This document shows positions 39,801 through 50,480 of a stretch of DNA of 64,000 bases, piece by piece. The notes beneath the pieces are model-generated. The model was given only the letters and a program-made list of their open reading frames with translations, did no database searches and had not been told where the DNA came from. Position 1 is the first letter of the stretch. Every line of letters begins with the position of its first letter. Both the position numbers and the translations under genes were made by a program. Origin of the DNA: Vanilla planifolia (Eukaryota; Streptophyta; Magnoliopsida; Asparagales; Orchidaceae); assembly GCA_023846275.1 (NCBI GenBank), contig JAIUJO010000070.1:1996501-2060500 (forward strand), given 5' to 3'.

Positions 39801-42800
39801 TTATTTATATGACAAACTATAATTTTTCATAAGTTAATTCTTTAATATGATACAATATTTGTAAAATAATTATGCTTTTTTATTTATAATAACTCATTTA
39901 TAAATATATGATTAATATATGATACATAACTTTGAAGCTTTGCTATGTTTGTAAACAAAACAACCACTTGCTAAAAAGCTATTTAAATAAATCTACACAA
40001 TTTAGATTGTCTTTTATCTCAATAATTTTATATACTTTTCTTCTTTAAATTTGTTTATAAAATTTGCTTTTTCACTTAATATTCAAACAAGACAAAATTT
40101 TATGGATTTTTTTCTTGATTAATTTATATTTTTCTATTATTAATTATTCTTCCCTTTTACTATATAGTTTTAGATTTTTTAGATACATCATAAAGTATCT
40201 TTTCATTAGCATTTGTTGAATAATTTTGATATATTATATAATAAAAAGCATTTATTTAATAAAATATCTGATCAATATATCATAGAAATATTAGTTTGAA
40301 ATTTAAACTAAATCGCTAAAGATAAATTTCTACTTTTTTCATTACTTTTGCTATTTTATTTAATAATATAGATGGTTTTAATTACTTTTGCTATTTTATT
40401 TAAAAATATAGATGCCGTATTGGAATTGGTAAGTTCTTTTTTTATTAATATTTCGAAGTCTTCTCTTTTGAAAACATAAAAACTTAATTATAAATAATTA
40501 ATTTTATTTTCAATGATTTATTATATTTTTTTAGTTAAATTGCTGTAAACATAAAATTTATCTTTATTTATTGATGAAAAAGAAAAAGAAATTTTTACAA
40601 TTTATTAAAAAATATTTTAAGACTTTAAAAGAAGAAAAAAATGTTTTGTTGACATAAATAATAAAAAAATTAAGATAATTTAAGATTTCGAATATATGAG
40701 TTATATACTCAACTTGTAAATAAACATTGAAATGATACAAAAAAGTTATAATGTAACATATGAGAATAAAGAAACAAATTCAGCATTCTAACAAAACATT
40801 TGAATGAACTATAATTGTGAAAAAAAAATTAAACTATCGATATTCCCATCATTACATAGTGAGAAAGTGCATCTTTGAAATTAACAAAATATTAAATACT
40901 AAAAAAGCAAACCTAAAAATGTTAGTAGTATATGAAATGATACAAATTTAAAACTTTAAAAAACATTCATAATATTGCTTTACTAACTAATGATAAGCAC
41001 AAATATTTTAAGAAATAACACTAATATAAATAATTTGAACAACAAAATAAAGTATATTACATGTTGAACAATACCTAAAATTTTAAAATAAGAACATTTA
41101 ATAAATTAAAATATTTTCAAGAATTATAAATTATTAACAAAAAGTATCTCTTTATTAAAAACAAGACAAATGTTTTAATAAATTAAAAAAAGGCAAGATC
41201 TTATGGAAAGGATAAAAAGGTACCACAACAAAGAGAAGAACTATACAAGACAACTTAGATATTCGATCAAGTCTAGTGTACTATCAATAATATAAACAAT
41301 GTTTTGCGATGCATAATGCATCTTTTTATCTACATACACAAATTGGAAGTGATCAATGTTATGTAGTGTGGACAAATGTTGAGGCATGCTATGAAGTACA
41401 TAAGCGATCTTTATATCCATCTTGAAAATTTGTATTACTTTAAAAATATATTATACTTAACTAATGCATAAAATATATGCAACTTAGTTGCTATGAACTT
41501 AATTTTTGAATTGGTAGATTTTTTTATTAATTTCATGACTTTGTTGGGTGAATTTGTCTCCCATCATATCTTGGGAATTTTTTTAATAAATATGTTTTGT
41601 ACATAGCTTTTAATACATGTAGAATTCTATTATCTTAAGATTTTTTTAATAGTAGTATGAAAAAGCATCACATCCTTTGGCTGACCAACAAACTATAATA
41701 TAAACAATAAATTTTTTTGATATTTTGTCGAATATATTTCTTCTTTTCTTTGATACCACAAATGATAATCAACAAAATTTTTTTACTTGCTCATTTATAT
41801 GATAACTATAGACATATAAATTAGTTTCAATTAAGGAAGCGAAAGCTACTTGAAAAAATAACATTACTATTATTTATTAATAAGAAGTTTTGTTCAAAAT
41901 ACTTCATAATATGGAATTATAATCAAACCAAAATTAGATAAAATTTTTGTGTTTACTATTGTACTAATTGACATCCTTCTAATTATGTCAATTTATGAAA
42001 TGAAGTAATTTGTTTTAAAACTAGTGTTTATTCTAATTATCTTTTTTTTACAATGTCTCATTTTTAGCTACCTTTCTTAGTAAAAAAAAGTATATGCTCT
42101 AAGCTAGCATAGCAAAAGCATGCTTAAAGAACTTATTCAAGTTGTGAAAAAAAAAAGATTTTGGCCATTACAGATTTCAAGTAACTATACCATCCATGAA
42201 AAACTAAAAAATTTAGAATAAATTTTATCTCTTATCTTACTTACATGAGAAGTATGATTAGAATGTATAAAAGATAACACATATAAACTTATTATCATAA
42301 CTATGTGGGATGTCCATAAACTTATGTATATATGATCTTCTCATATCTTTAACTTAGTATGTACCATTACATTTAAAAATGAGTAAGTGGATTGTAAAGA
42401 TTTAAAACTACCAAATACCTTAACTATTGATTTATGCTCATTCACTTTTGTATTAAATAATTATTGACCTTTCTTATATTCTATAAATAAATATCAACCT
42501 TATTTTTAGTACAACAAAAAAGAGCTCCACATTCATAACGTGTCTCTTTTATTTTTTTAATATTTTTAAATAAAATTTTTATATTCTTTACAAACATAAA
42601 ATTAATTATTGAGCCAAATTTGTTTCGAGAAATTTTCGTTCAACTTACTTAAGATGTACTTTCTTCTTCTATTTCTTTTTAAGTTATCACACAAAAATTC
42701 CTTCATTGTTTTCTTCCTTCACATATACTAACCTCTTTTGACCCAGTCAAAACTGTTTTCAATATCTTCTTTTCTTAGTCCCTTTCTTTTGACCTATCTT

Positions 42801-42850
42801 CCCAAACGATTATTCATATGTTGTATCTCATGCAAATTTCAAAACTTGTG
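33850..42850. repeat. 9 kb of alternating T-rich and A-rich blocks
   Basis: On the plus strand the sequence is T-rich at about 33850-35160, A-rich at 35180-36060, T-rich at 36080-38450, A-rich at 38460-39460, T-rich at 39470-40560, A-rich at 40570-41220, and mostly T-rich at 41500-42830. Each A-rich block ends in a short stretch of more mixed sequence. Two mixed stretches look related: 'acattatgtagt...gaagtacat' near 36784-36831 and 'atgttatgtagt...gaagtacat' near 41356-41400. The pattern suggests repeated insertion of one strand-skewed element in both orientations. Open frames here are chance products of A+T-rich DNA. Confidence 0.45.
40341..40414. repeat. 40 bp tandem duplication
   Basis: ATTACTTTTGCTATTTTATT at 40341 recurs at 40381, and the similarity continues to 'atatagatg' in both copies. 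The period is exactly 40 bp with one mismatch in 34 compared bases, so this duplication is recent. Confidence 0.9.
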
Positions 42851-43565
42851 GCTAAACTTAAAATTCTTTTAAATCCAAAAATATTTAAAGTACAATTGAC
42901 ATAAGGGTGTCTAACATTGACTGACAAGTACATATTTCCTGGTGTCACCTCAGTTAGCATTTGATTAAGAACTATTTGATTATATTAAGGAAGTGGTATG
43001 TCAAAAGCTAGGCTTTGATCACTTGTCATTTTTTAAGAACCACTCCTCATTTAAGCTTTGTTTGTCTATAATTGCAATTGCATTGCTTTCATAATGTTTT
43101 ATTACAAAAAGTTCCAACAATATTTTCCTTTATATCCTCTCATGTGGCAAACCTTATTATGGCTGTGAGATATGATAAGTCTTATCAAATAGGTAATAAA
43201 AGTTTAGAATTAGTTCAAAACAATGATAAAATATAAACTAAGACCCCAAGCAAGACATATCCTGATCAATAGCACAACTAATCATAATAGTTGGCCTCTT
43301 AAACAAATAGCATGAAGCAAATCTTAGAAGAAAAAAGGACAATAACAGAAGACAAGACACATGAATGATTAAAACTAAGAAACTTTAGAAGACATAAGAA
43401 CCATAAAAGATATGATGATCTTTCCAATAAATTTAAGATATCCATAAGAGAAATCATATGGTAGAAGAAGGCATAAGCCTTCTTAAAAGTTAGACTAAAA
43501 TAGTCATCTAGATATGCGTAGTAAGGAGAAAAGACCTAAGAGATATTGAGATTAGAGTATATCCT
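42851..43565. other. A+T-rich DNA upstream of gypsy relic
   Basis: No gene was recognised. If the gypsy element began normally, its leader and primer-binding site would be near 42900-43500, but no tRNA-complementary site was identified. A mildly purine-rich stretch lies at 43280-43560. Confidence 0.4.
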
Positions 43566-44350
43566 TAATGTGAAATTATATGCTCCAACTTTTGATGATA
43601 GTTATGATCCCGAGGACTACTTTGACTAAAAAACTAATTTGGATGATCATGTTGACTAACACGAAATGAGTGAGCAAATAATATCAATTGATTAAGACTA
43701 CACTCTATGTATTATCTGTGGGTTTCTTGAAAACATAGAGTAATAATATACTAATAATTATAAATACATATCCTAAAAATAGACAAATCTTAAGGTTAAG
43801 TGATATAATAGATTTATTTTAATAACTTATACCATCAAAATGTAAGATCAATAGTAAATATTTTCTCAATGTGGTGGATCCATTGAAATGTACATTAATA
43901 AGTTTTAGAATTATAAACTTAGGTGTGATATAAATGAAACAGAGAAATGGATATATATTTTTGATGTTTAACTTAAGAAATGTTAATACCATAGAGAAAT
44001 CCTATATTATAGCTAAAAATATTTAAAAAATTAAAAGTTTCTATTTTAAGAGAAACGACGATCCAATTCTTCTAAAGGCCTGCACCATCATTTCTAAACC
44101 CACTCATACTCGCACTTTATCTACCCCATCCACCATAGTATTTAAACTTTCGAAACATACGTTAACATACACTTCTCAATACCCCTTCTTTAAGCCAACA
44201 CACCTAATTTCGAATTACCTATTCAGGTGTCATATAAAGGGACATATAGATGTAAACTATCCAAAGACATTCATGACTATGAACCTAGAGGGTGTTAAGA
44301 ATATAAAGAGTTAGAACAAGAAAAAAAATGTTTGATGAGGATGTTGAGCT
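43566..44350 (+). pseudogene. Ty3/gypsy gag relic with broken zinc knuckle
   Basis: At 43570 the plus strand reads VKLYAPTFDDSYDPEDYFD, a match to the plant gypsy gag core, usually APTFDGxLDPxxFxDW. It is followed in frame by a stop where Trp is expected, then NLDDHVD, a second stop again in a Trp position, and HEMSE. Near 43921 RCDINETEKW matches the gag C-terminal part. After a frame change comes a Ser/Pro/Thr-rich linker (SKPTHTRTL near 44093), then FRCHIKGHIDVNY. Together with the preceding codon this fits the C-x2-C-x4-H-x4-C zinc knuckle at 44219-44260, with the first Cys as Leu and the last as Tyr. Gag would form the element's particle; this copy is dead. The protease relic follows in normal order. 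Confidence 0.75.
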
Positions 44351-44483
44351 ACAATTAAAAAAACATGAAAAATTTCATTGTTAGACCCACCACCCTTACA
44401 TACCTACAATTGCAACAAGATTTAAAGCTCACCAATTTCTTTAACACCAACAAAACATTGAGGAACAAATTTTTTTGATAATC
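44351..44483 (+). other. Gypsy gag to protease spacer
   Basis: This links the zinc-knuckle relic to the protease relic. Glu/Lys-rich codons appear early, as in intact gypsy elements. No separate motif is visible. Confidence 0.4.
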
Positions 44484-44860
44484 ATAGATAATGGTTGTTG
44501 CAATAATGCAGTATCTCTTACGGCTATTAAATAATCAAGAGCTTCTTTATGGGAAAGTTCAAACCCCTACTCTATATAATGGACAGATAAAACCTCTTTC
44601 CTATTAAGCAATGATGTTATGTGTCGTTGAATTTGGCTAGTAGTAGCAACAAGGTTTTATATGATGTACCTATGTAAGTAGCTCATGTTATCCTAAGAAG
44701 ATAATGGCATTCTGATGAGGATGTGACTTTGAGAGGTAAGACAAATTTTTGTTCTTTTATTTATGAAGAAAAAAACATCACATTACACCATGCTCCAACT
44801 TATGAAAGAACTCAATCACTTAAGCCTAAACAATATATGGAAAATTCTAAGCCCATAAAA
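44484..44860 (+). pseudogene. Ty3/gypsy protease relic
   Basis: At 44484 the plus strand reads IDNGCCNNAVSLTAI, matching the gypsy retropepsin start, usually IDxGSxxNxVS; the catalytic Asp codon at 44487-44489 is intact. A stop follows after 16 codons. In a different frame, YDVPM at 44660, a stop, VAHVILRR, a stop, and WHSDEDVTLRGKTNFCSF (to about 44760) match the later conserved part, usually CDVVPMxxxHILLGRPWQFDxDVxxDGxxNxYSF. The change of frame shows at least one indel, and both stops fall at conserved positions. The ILLGRP motif has become ILRR. The open frame at 44723-44908 is the tail of this relic, not a gene. The enzyme would cut the Gag-Pol polyprotein. Confidence 0.75.
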
Positions 44861-45839
44861 AAAGAAAAAGGAAAGAAAAATAATTTAACATTCAATACAC
44901 TACCTTAAGTTAGTGGATTCTTGATAAATGAGACTTACTTTGGTTTCTTATAATTGAAGAGTTAGCCACTGCTTTACTAGACCTACCATCTATTATATAG
45001 GCTCATAATAATAAGATAATATATTTTATTTATTTTATTTCTTTGCCAGTGGACTTTGAAATTTCTATCTTTACTAAAATATCTTTATTACCTATAATAA
45101 CAACTAACAAATTAATTGAAACAGTGAAATGTAAAGGAAACTAACAGATGCTCGAAGAAAAGTTAGAGAACTTTATTAAAGAGACTATGTTATAATTATA
45201 GTTATTTAAAAATAGTTTCTTATCATAGCTTAAAAGAAATTAGAAGTTTATGAAGCTAGAGATTCTAAGAATATTCAAAAACTTGGAACCAATACATATG
45301 CATAGGATTTTCTAGAGGAATATGAGATTAAGGTAACCTTTAACATTAACAATTTAGTCTTCTATAGTGTACTACATCTAATAGCTAGCACTCATTTTGA
45401 GTTTCACTCTCTTATGTTGAGTAAATTTGTCCTTCCACTGCATAAACCTTGAGAGAAAGGAAAATATGAAAGAAATTTTAGATAATGAGAAAAATTTAAC
45501 AAAAGATTGTAAACATAAAAATATTTTACTGTATTGGAAGGCAAACATCCAATCAATAACTCCTAGCTTACTTATCATGACCTACAACATACTACCTCAC
45601 ACCTGCAAGAAGACTACCAATGCCAATCACCTCAATTGATGACATCGAGCTAAGGTGTCATGGTCCTATGAAGGATGGCATAGAAGAATCAACAATTATG
45701 CCACAAATACATTCTTTGGCATCACATAAGTTCTGCATGTCCATAGGTCTAAGATCTAGTTCAAAATTGCTCAAAACGTTTAAAATTTAATTTTTTATTG
45801 ACTTCGTGACCTACTACCATTCACCCAATTTTTCACCAT
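44861..45839. other. Possible decayed gypsy pol, no domain readable
   Basis: Reverse transcriptase should follow the protease on the plus strand, but no LPPxRxxxHxID, YxDD or other polymerase motif was found, so this part is deleted or too decayed. Two overlapping opposite-strand frames of 66 and 70 codons near 45378-45639 have no known features. Confidence 0.4.
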
Positions 45840-46140
45840 CACTAACACTGTCAACAGCTACTGTGACTACCTAAGCTAACTCGTGCACCCACATGACCCC
45901 AATTGGCTTGAGAACATAGTTTGAGCCATGCTTGAAATGTGTTGATTAGTCACCATGGATGTCAAACAATGACCAGAGCACCAACCAACTAGTCCCACAA
46001 ACCCATTATGTTCTACATTACCTAAGCTTACTAAATAATCTGGCCAATAGCTCTGTGATGTCTCTCGCCCTATCATTGTTTCGCCCACTATCTCATCTCT
46101 TGTCGTTATTACCACTAAAAAATGCACAACTAGATTTGAA
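45840..46140. other. Distinct G+C-richer island, function unknown
   Basis: This 300-base stretch is clearly richer in G+C than its surroundings, with words such as 'aactcgtgcacccacatgacccc' near 45879. It is open for 83 codons on the minus strand (45876-46127, a peptide with balanced composition) and overlaps an open plus-strand frame (45959-46183). Neither matches a family I recognise. It could be a gene fragment caught by a transposon, or LTR sequence of the nearby gypsy relic. The absence of stop codons is partly explained by the higher G+C. Confidence 0.3.
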
Positions 46141-46350
46141 ACTCATTAATTCAATTAAGTTTTTAACATTTTCTATTTTTTAATTTTTTTTTAAAAAACA
46201 TTATTTATGAACATTTAAGATTGCTACAAAATGCAGTTGTTTTTAAGGTTGTAAGGAATGAAAAATTATGAAATAGATTTATTTTTTTTGTGCTTTTACT
46301 ATAGTGAACAAAGTTTGTGTGTGCTCAACTCAGTTTGAGAGATTCCAACG

Positions 46351-46440
46351 TCACTTATGAGAGAGAATGATCAAAAGTAAGAGATGTTCCATCAAGAGAA
46401 TTGATAATAAAATCACTTATGAGAGGCATGGATCGAAAGT
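46351..46440. repeat. 62 bp period direct repeat
   Basis: TCACTTATGAGAG followed by a related 'atgatcaaaagt' or 'tggatcgaaagt' occurs at 46351-46378 and 46413-46440. The units have diverged. The role is unknown, and both lie in the G+C-intermediate flank of the island above. Confidence 0.6.
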
Positions 46441-47389
46441 TGTTAACTAAACAAATTCTTACCTTCATCAACACCTCAAGGTTTTCCATTAACCCAAATC
46501 ACCAAAACATCGCCCTTTTACAACTTTGGAGCTTCAAATATTAAGACCTACATAACAACAACACATCAACAACAAAAAAGATGTGCCCTTTCAATAATAT
46601 TTATTTTTTAGATTATAATCTATAGTTAACATCATTTTTTTCTATTATACTAGTCCACAAAGAGTTTATTTTAAATTTTCAATTTTATATGCATGAAATT
46701 CAAAATGACCAAAATTATTTTGCTATATTTTTTCCTTAATACCAAAGTTTTTGTCACTTACTAAATTTAACAATCTAGATCACAACTTTAGAATACTAAT
46801 CTTTGAGTGGGTCTAAAATAACACACACACTATTTTACCTAAATTAGTACATAGTATTTTTCCATATTTCCTAACAATCAATTAGGCATCTTTAGCATTA
46901 TAGGCTAAATTTTTGTACCATAATAGAAGTCTAAATCTATCATACATAAGTAATAAAATATACTTATAAAAACTCAATCATTTAATTAGAAGTTGTACTT
47001 CTCTTTTTGAATCATTGTGCTAATTAATTTATATAAAAATTTATCTTGTGTTTTTTATTACACAATGTTAAAAAGATTTTTTATTAGTTCTCATATTTGT
47101 TTATTAAAAATTTTAAATTAGTGGCCATTCCAATCTTCCAACTTAGATAACAATTGTCAAAAAAAGTGTAACGTTCTATTACACGAAGCACAGTTACACA
47201 GACTTGTGAAAACATTAATTCGAGTAATGGATCAAAAATATGATTTTTTCCTACTAGAAACAAATTTTTCTCTTACTCCTACTGAATAGTGATTCACAAA
47301 GGTTCACAAGAAGTGCCCAAATTACTAAGAATAATGTTTTTGGAACCTTAGAGAATATTTAAAGAAAATTCTTTGAAGTAATATCGTTA
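46441..47389. other. A+T-rich DNA without recognised gene
   Basis: No gene, RNA or clear repeat was recognised between the 62 bp repeat and repeat copy C. Confidence 0.45.
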
Positions 47390-48338
47390 ATAAACTTATG
47401 CACATATTTAAAAGTTATTTTGAGAAAATGTTAATTTTATTTGGAATGCATTACCCTACTTTTAATAAAAAAGCTTTGTTTAAATTATGAAAAAAATCAA
47501 CAAAAATATAAAATGTACGCAAACATGTTTTCGGTAACTCGACTTAAAATGAAGCCTGTATCTTTCCTTGACAAAAACCAATAAAAATCACAACTAATAT
47601 AAATCATTTTGCCAAAAAATGAGAACATAAGATCTTTATAACTAAATAATAGAAACATGTTACTATGACATTTCAGCAAAGAATATTAGCAGTATTATAA
47701 AATAGTTTAGTGAGAAAAAATTAAAGTTAATTCAAATAGAAATTTTATGCTCTGGGTAGACCTAACTAAACACAAGTGTTTTATTTTAACCAAATAGAAA
47801 TAATGAAAATTAAACACTAAATTTATTTGAGAAGAATGTAGGGATTTTTTTGTTTCACGAGTGAAGGATGTAGCATAATGAAGCAATGATGAACACCGAG
47901 TGCAAAGAGCATGAATGTCCTGAATTTGGATTTTTTTTTATTTTGTTAAACTTTTATCAGTCAATTTTGTTCAATAATTCACATATATATAGCAATTTTC
48001 TAATGTCTGAAAAACATTGCTGAGGAAAAATATTCTTCATTACTAATTTATTTAAATGTCCTTGATACAATTTTAATTACTAAATTATAAAAATCCTAAT
48101 GGCTCAAAACAACGGATAGATGTGCAGTTGCTTTGGAACAGTCAGTTGAAAGGCTCCTAGACGATTGGATCTTGAAAATATCTCGAGTTGTTGAAGAATA
48201 TTAAATCAATATTTTTAAGAAATTAGGATTTGATTTAGTCCTTTGATTTGGGAGTATATACTTGACACAATACGTGCAGCTAAATAAATTCTTGCACTAT
48301 GCACTAACCTAAATCTTTTTGTTCTTGTTAGAAATAAG

Positions 48339-48353
48339 TTTTTTTTTTTTTTT
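48339..48353. repeat. Poly(T) run
   Basis: An uninterrupted run of 15 T inside repeat copy C, at a place where copies A and B have shorter T runs. Confidence 0.9.
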
Positions 48354-48879
48354 GCTATTTTAATTATATTATTATTTTTTACTAATTAATTATTATAATT
48401 AAAATACACTTGCTATTATAAGTTTTTGAAACAAGATTTCCAAATATATTATAAAGAATAAAACAATTATTTAGGCAATCAATATAAGATCAAGATTTTA
48501 GAATGCTAATAATTTTTTTAAGAAAATAATTTATATAAATTTTTACTTTGTATTCCTTGTATGAATGATTTTAATAAAAACTAATTTTTTTAAAAAATAA
48601 AATATCTAAAATTAAGTTGAAGATATATTTGTTAACTATTTACAACATCGATAGAGATGATCTTCACGAGATTTAATCTTAGCTTTTCTTTCTTTTTAAA
48701 TTCTCCCTAAAGTATTAGCATCAATTATTTTTTAATTTGAAAGTTTACTCAAAGAGCTTTAATAGTAATTCTTTGAATTTGCTATCATGAAACAAAATAC
48801 CATGAGTAAGTGTCATTAACATAAAAAACCATCCAATACTCTATGAAATAATCAACAAACTATAAACTATCTATTGAAA

Positions 48880-49440
48880 GTGAGATTATTTCCATTCTTC
48901 AAAATTTTTAGACCATTACAACACTTTATGGGATCATTTGTTCTTCACTTGAAATAAAACGTCTATCTCTTTGAGCGCTTTATCATTCCAAAACTCCCCT
49001 TACAATGTACTTTATTAGTGAAAGTATAATATTCAATTTTACGTGTCATATATGACATTCATATAAACTTTAATTATTATTAAATTATTTTGAATATTAA
49101 ATTTATTATTATGAGACTCACCTTTTTCCTTACAAAACCTTTTATCAACAAACGGAAAAATACTTTAAACCATTAAATACACTATGAAAGGATTGTAAAA
49201 TTTCGACTATAATTTGATAGTGACATTGTCTCCCTTCTATAAAAGTTTTGGACCATTACATCCATTTAAGGGATCATTTGGTATCCACTGGCAAGAACAA
49301 GTCTCATCTATCTAAAAGCTTTACCATCTTAAAAATCGTCTTACAATGTACTTTTCTAGTGAAAGCATAATTAAGAATATTAAATTCCTTATGTGACATA
49401 TATATTGGCTCCAACCATTATTAAAGAAGCCTCCTATATT
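48880..49440. repeat. Tandem duplication (period about 331 bp) inside repeat copy C
   Basis: TACAATGTA at 49011 recurs at 49342. Flanking words also recur: 'ggaccattac' or 'gaccattac', 'gggatcatttg', 'agtgaaagcataat' or 'agtgaaagtataat', and 'gtgacatatat' or 'gtcatatatga'. Copy B has this segment only once (near 4010-4160), so the duplication happened in copy C after it separated from copy B. Divergence between units is substantial. Confidence 0.75.
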
Positions 49441-50480
49441 CACTTCATAAAGTTTGTACCTTAAACTTCCTTAAAGGCACTTCTAGAATTATTTGATTTG
49501 TGTCCCTCTTCTTATCCTTTACAATTATTAGTTGCATTCCTCTTAAAATTATCCTCATCTGGTACATATAATTTTTTGTTAGAAATCCCTTGAGATAAAA
49601 CCTTCTAAAGATCTTTATTTCTTCCACAATCTATTGCAAATGACTTCAAAAAATGTTTTGAACAAATTCACAAAAAACTACTTCAAGTGCTATTTATTTA
49701 AATAAAACATTCAAATATTTCTAGCAACATCTTGTGCTTTATTATTTATACATAATAATGCCATCATAATTAAGTTGATATTATGTTAATAAGTTTTTGT
49801 ATTTCTTTTTATGAAATCAACTTCCACTTAAAGTAGAATTACTATTTACATTTCATTTTCATTTATTCTACCACTTCTCATCCATATTATTAGTTAATTC
49901 AAATAACACTCTTTGTGATCTTATACAAAAATATCTGTATGGAATTCCCATTTCATGATGTTCAATAGCTGTTAAATAAATCAAAAGTTCATTAGATATT
50001 TTGCAAACTTCCATACATATTTGAATTTATACATTTAAATTAAAAAAAAATTTGGGATGCCTCCAATGCATCTCTTCCTCTGCTTACCAAGTAGCTACTA
50101 GTTGTATAACTTGTCCATTGTACACTAAAGATGAGATGCTCGTCTTCTTTAGTTTCTTGATTTCCCATGTTAAGAACACCATTGACCTTTCATCATGAAA
50201 TAATTTAAGATGCAACACAATGTTGGTTTCAACATATTTACATATATATGTTGTTTATTAAAAAGTGTTATTAAGATTGAAAAAAAGAATAAGAAGAGTA
50301 AATCTATTCTTTTTGAGTTAATGTTTCGATGATATGGATCTCAATAATGGTTTCTAAAATCACGTTTATATTAGGAAGAGTATTGTTAGTTTATTCATGC
50401 TAGTATAATGATCATGAACACATCTTGTTATATATAACGCAATGTAAGGTGTCATCTCTAAGATGGACTAAAAATTTTTA

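Larger units (their letters stand above)
47390..50480 (-). repeat. About 3 kb A+T-rich repeat, copy C
   Basis: This is the third copy of the family at 1-1865 and 2430-5560, in the same orientation. It matches copy A up to about 48850 and copy B to the end near 50470, where both have '...gtaaagtgtcacctgtat' or '...gtaaggtgtcatctctaa'. A minus-strand stretch at 50190-50050 is almost free of stops (FLTWEIKKLKK, then VYNGQ, then VATW-stop-AEEEM). A 60-codon minus frame at 49445-49627 conserves a Lys/Arg-rich ending with copy B (KKRDTNQII against RKRETNQII). This hints at a coding origin, but the protein family was not identified. It also contains its own tandem duplication. Confidence 0.6.

Noticed and set aside
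45674..45700. Second copia WHRRL integrase motif on the plus strand
   Set aside because: Five residues match by chance. The following residues do not fit the GHAS...L pattern and the spot lies downstream of a gypsy relic.
50050..50110. AEEEM in repeat copy C as the copia RNase H STAEAEY motif
   Set aside because: The tempting match sits upstream of the reverse-transcriptase-like HGILF motif, the opposite of the normal order, and copy B does not conserve it.
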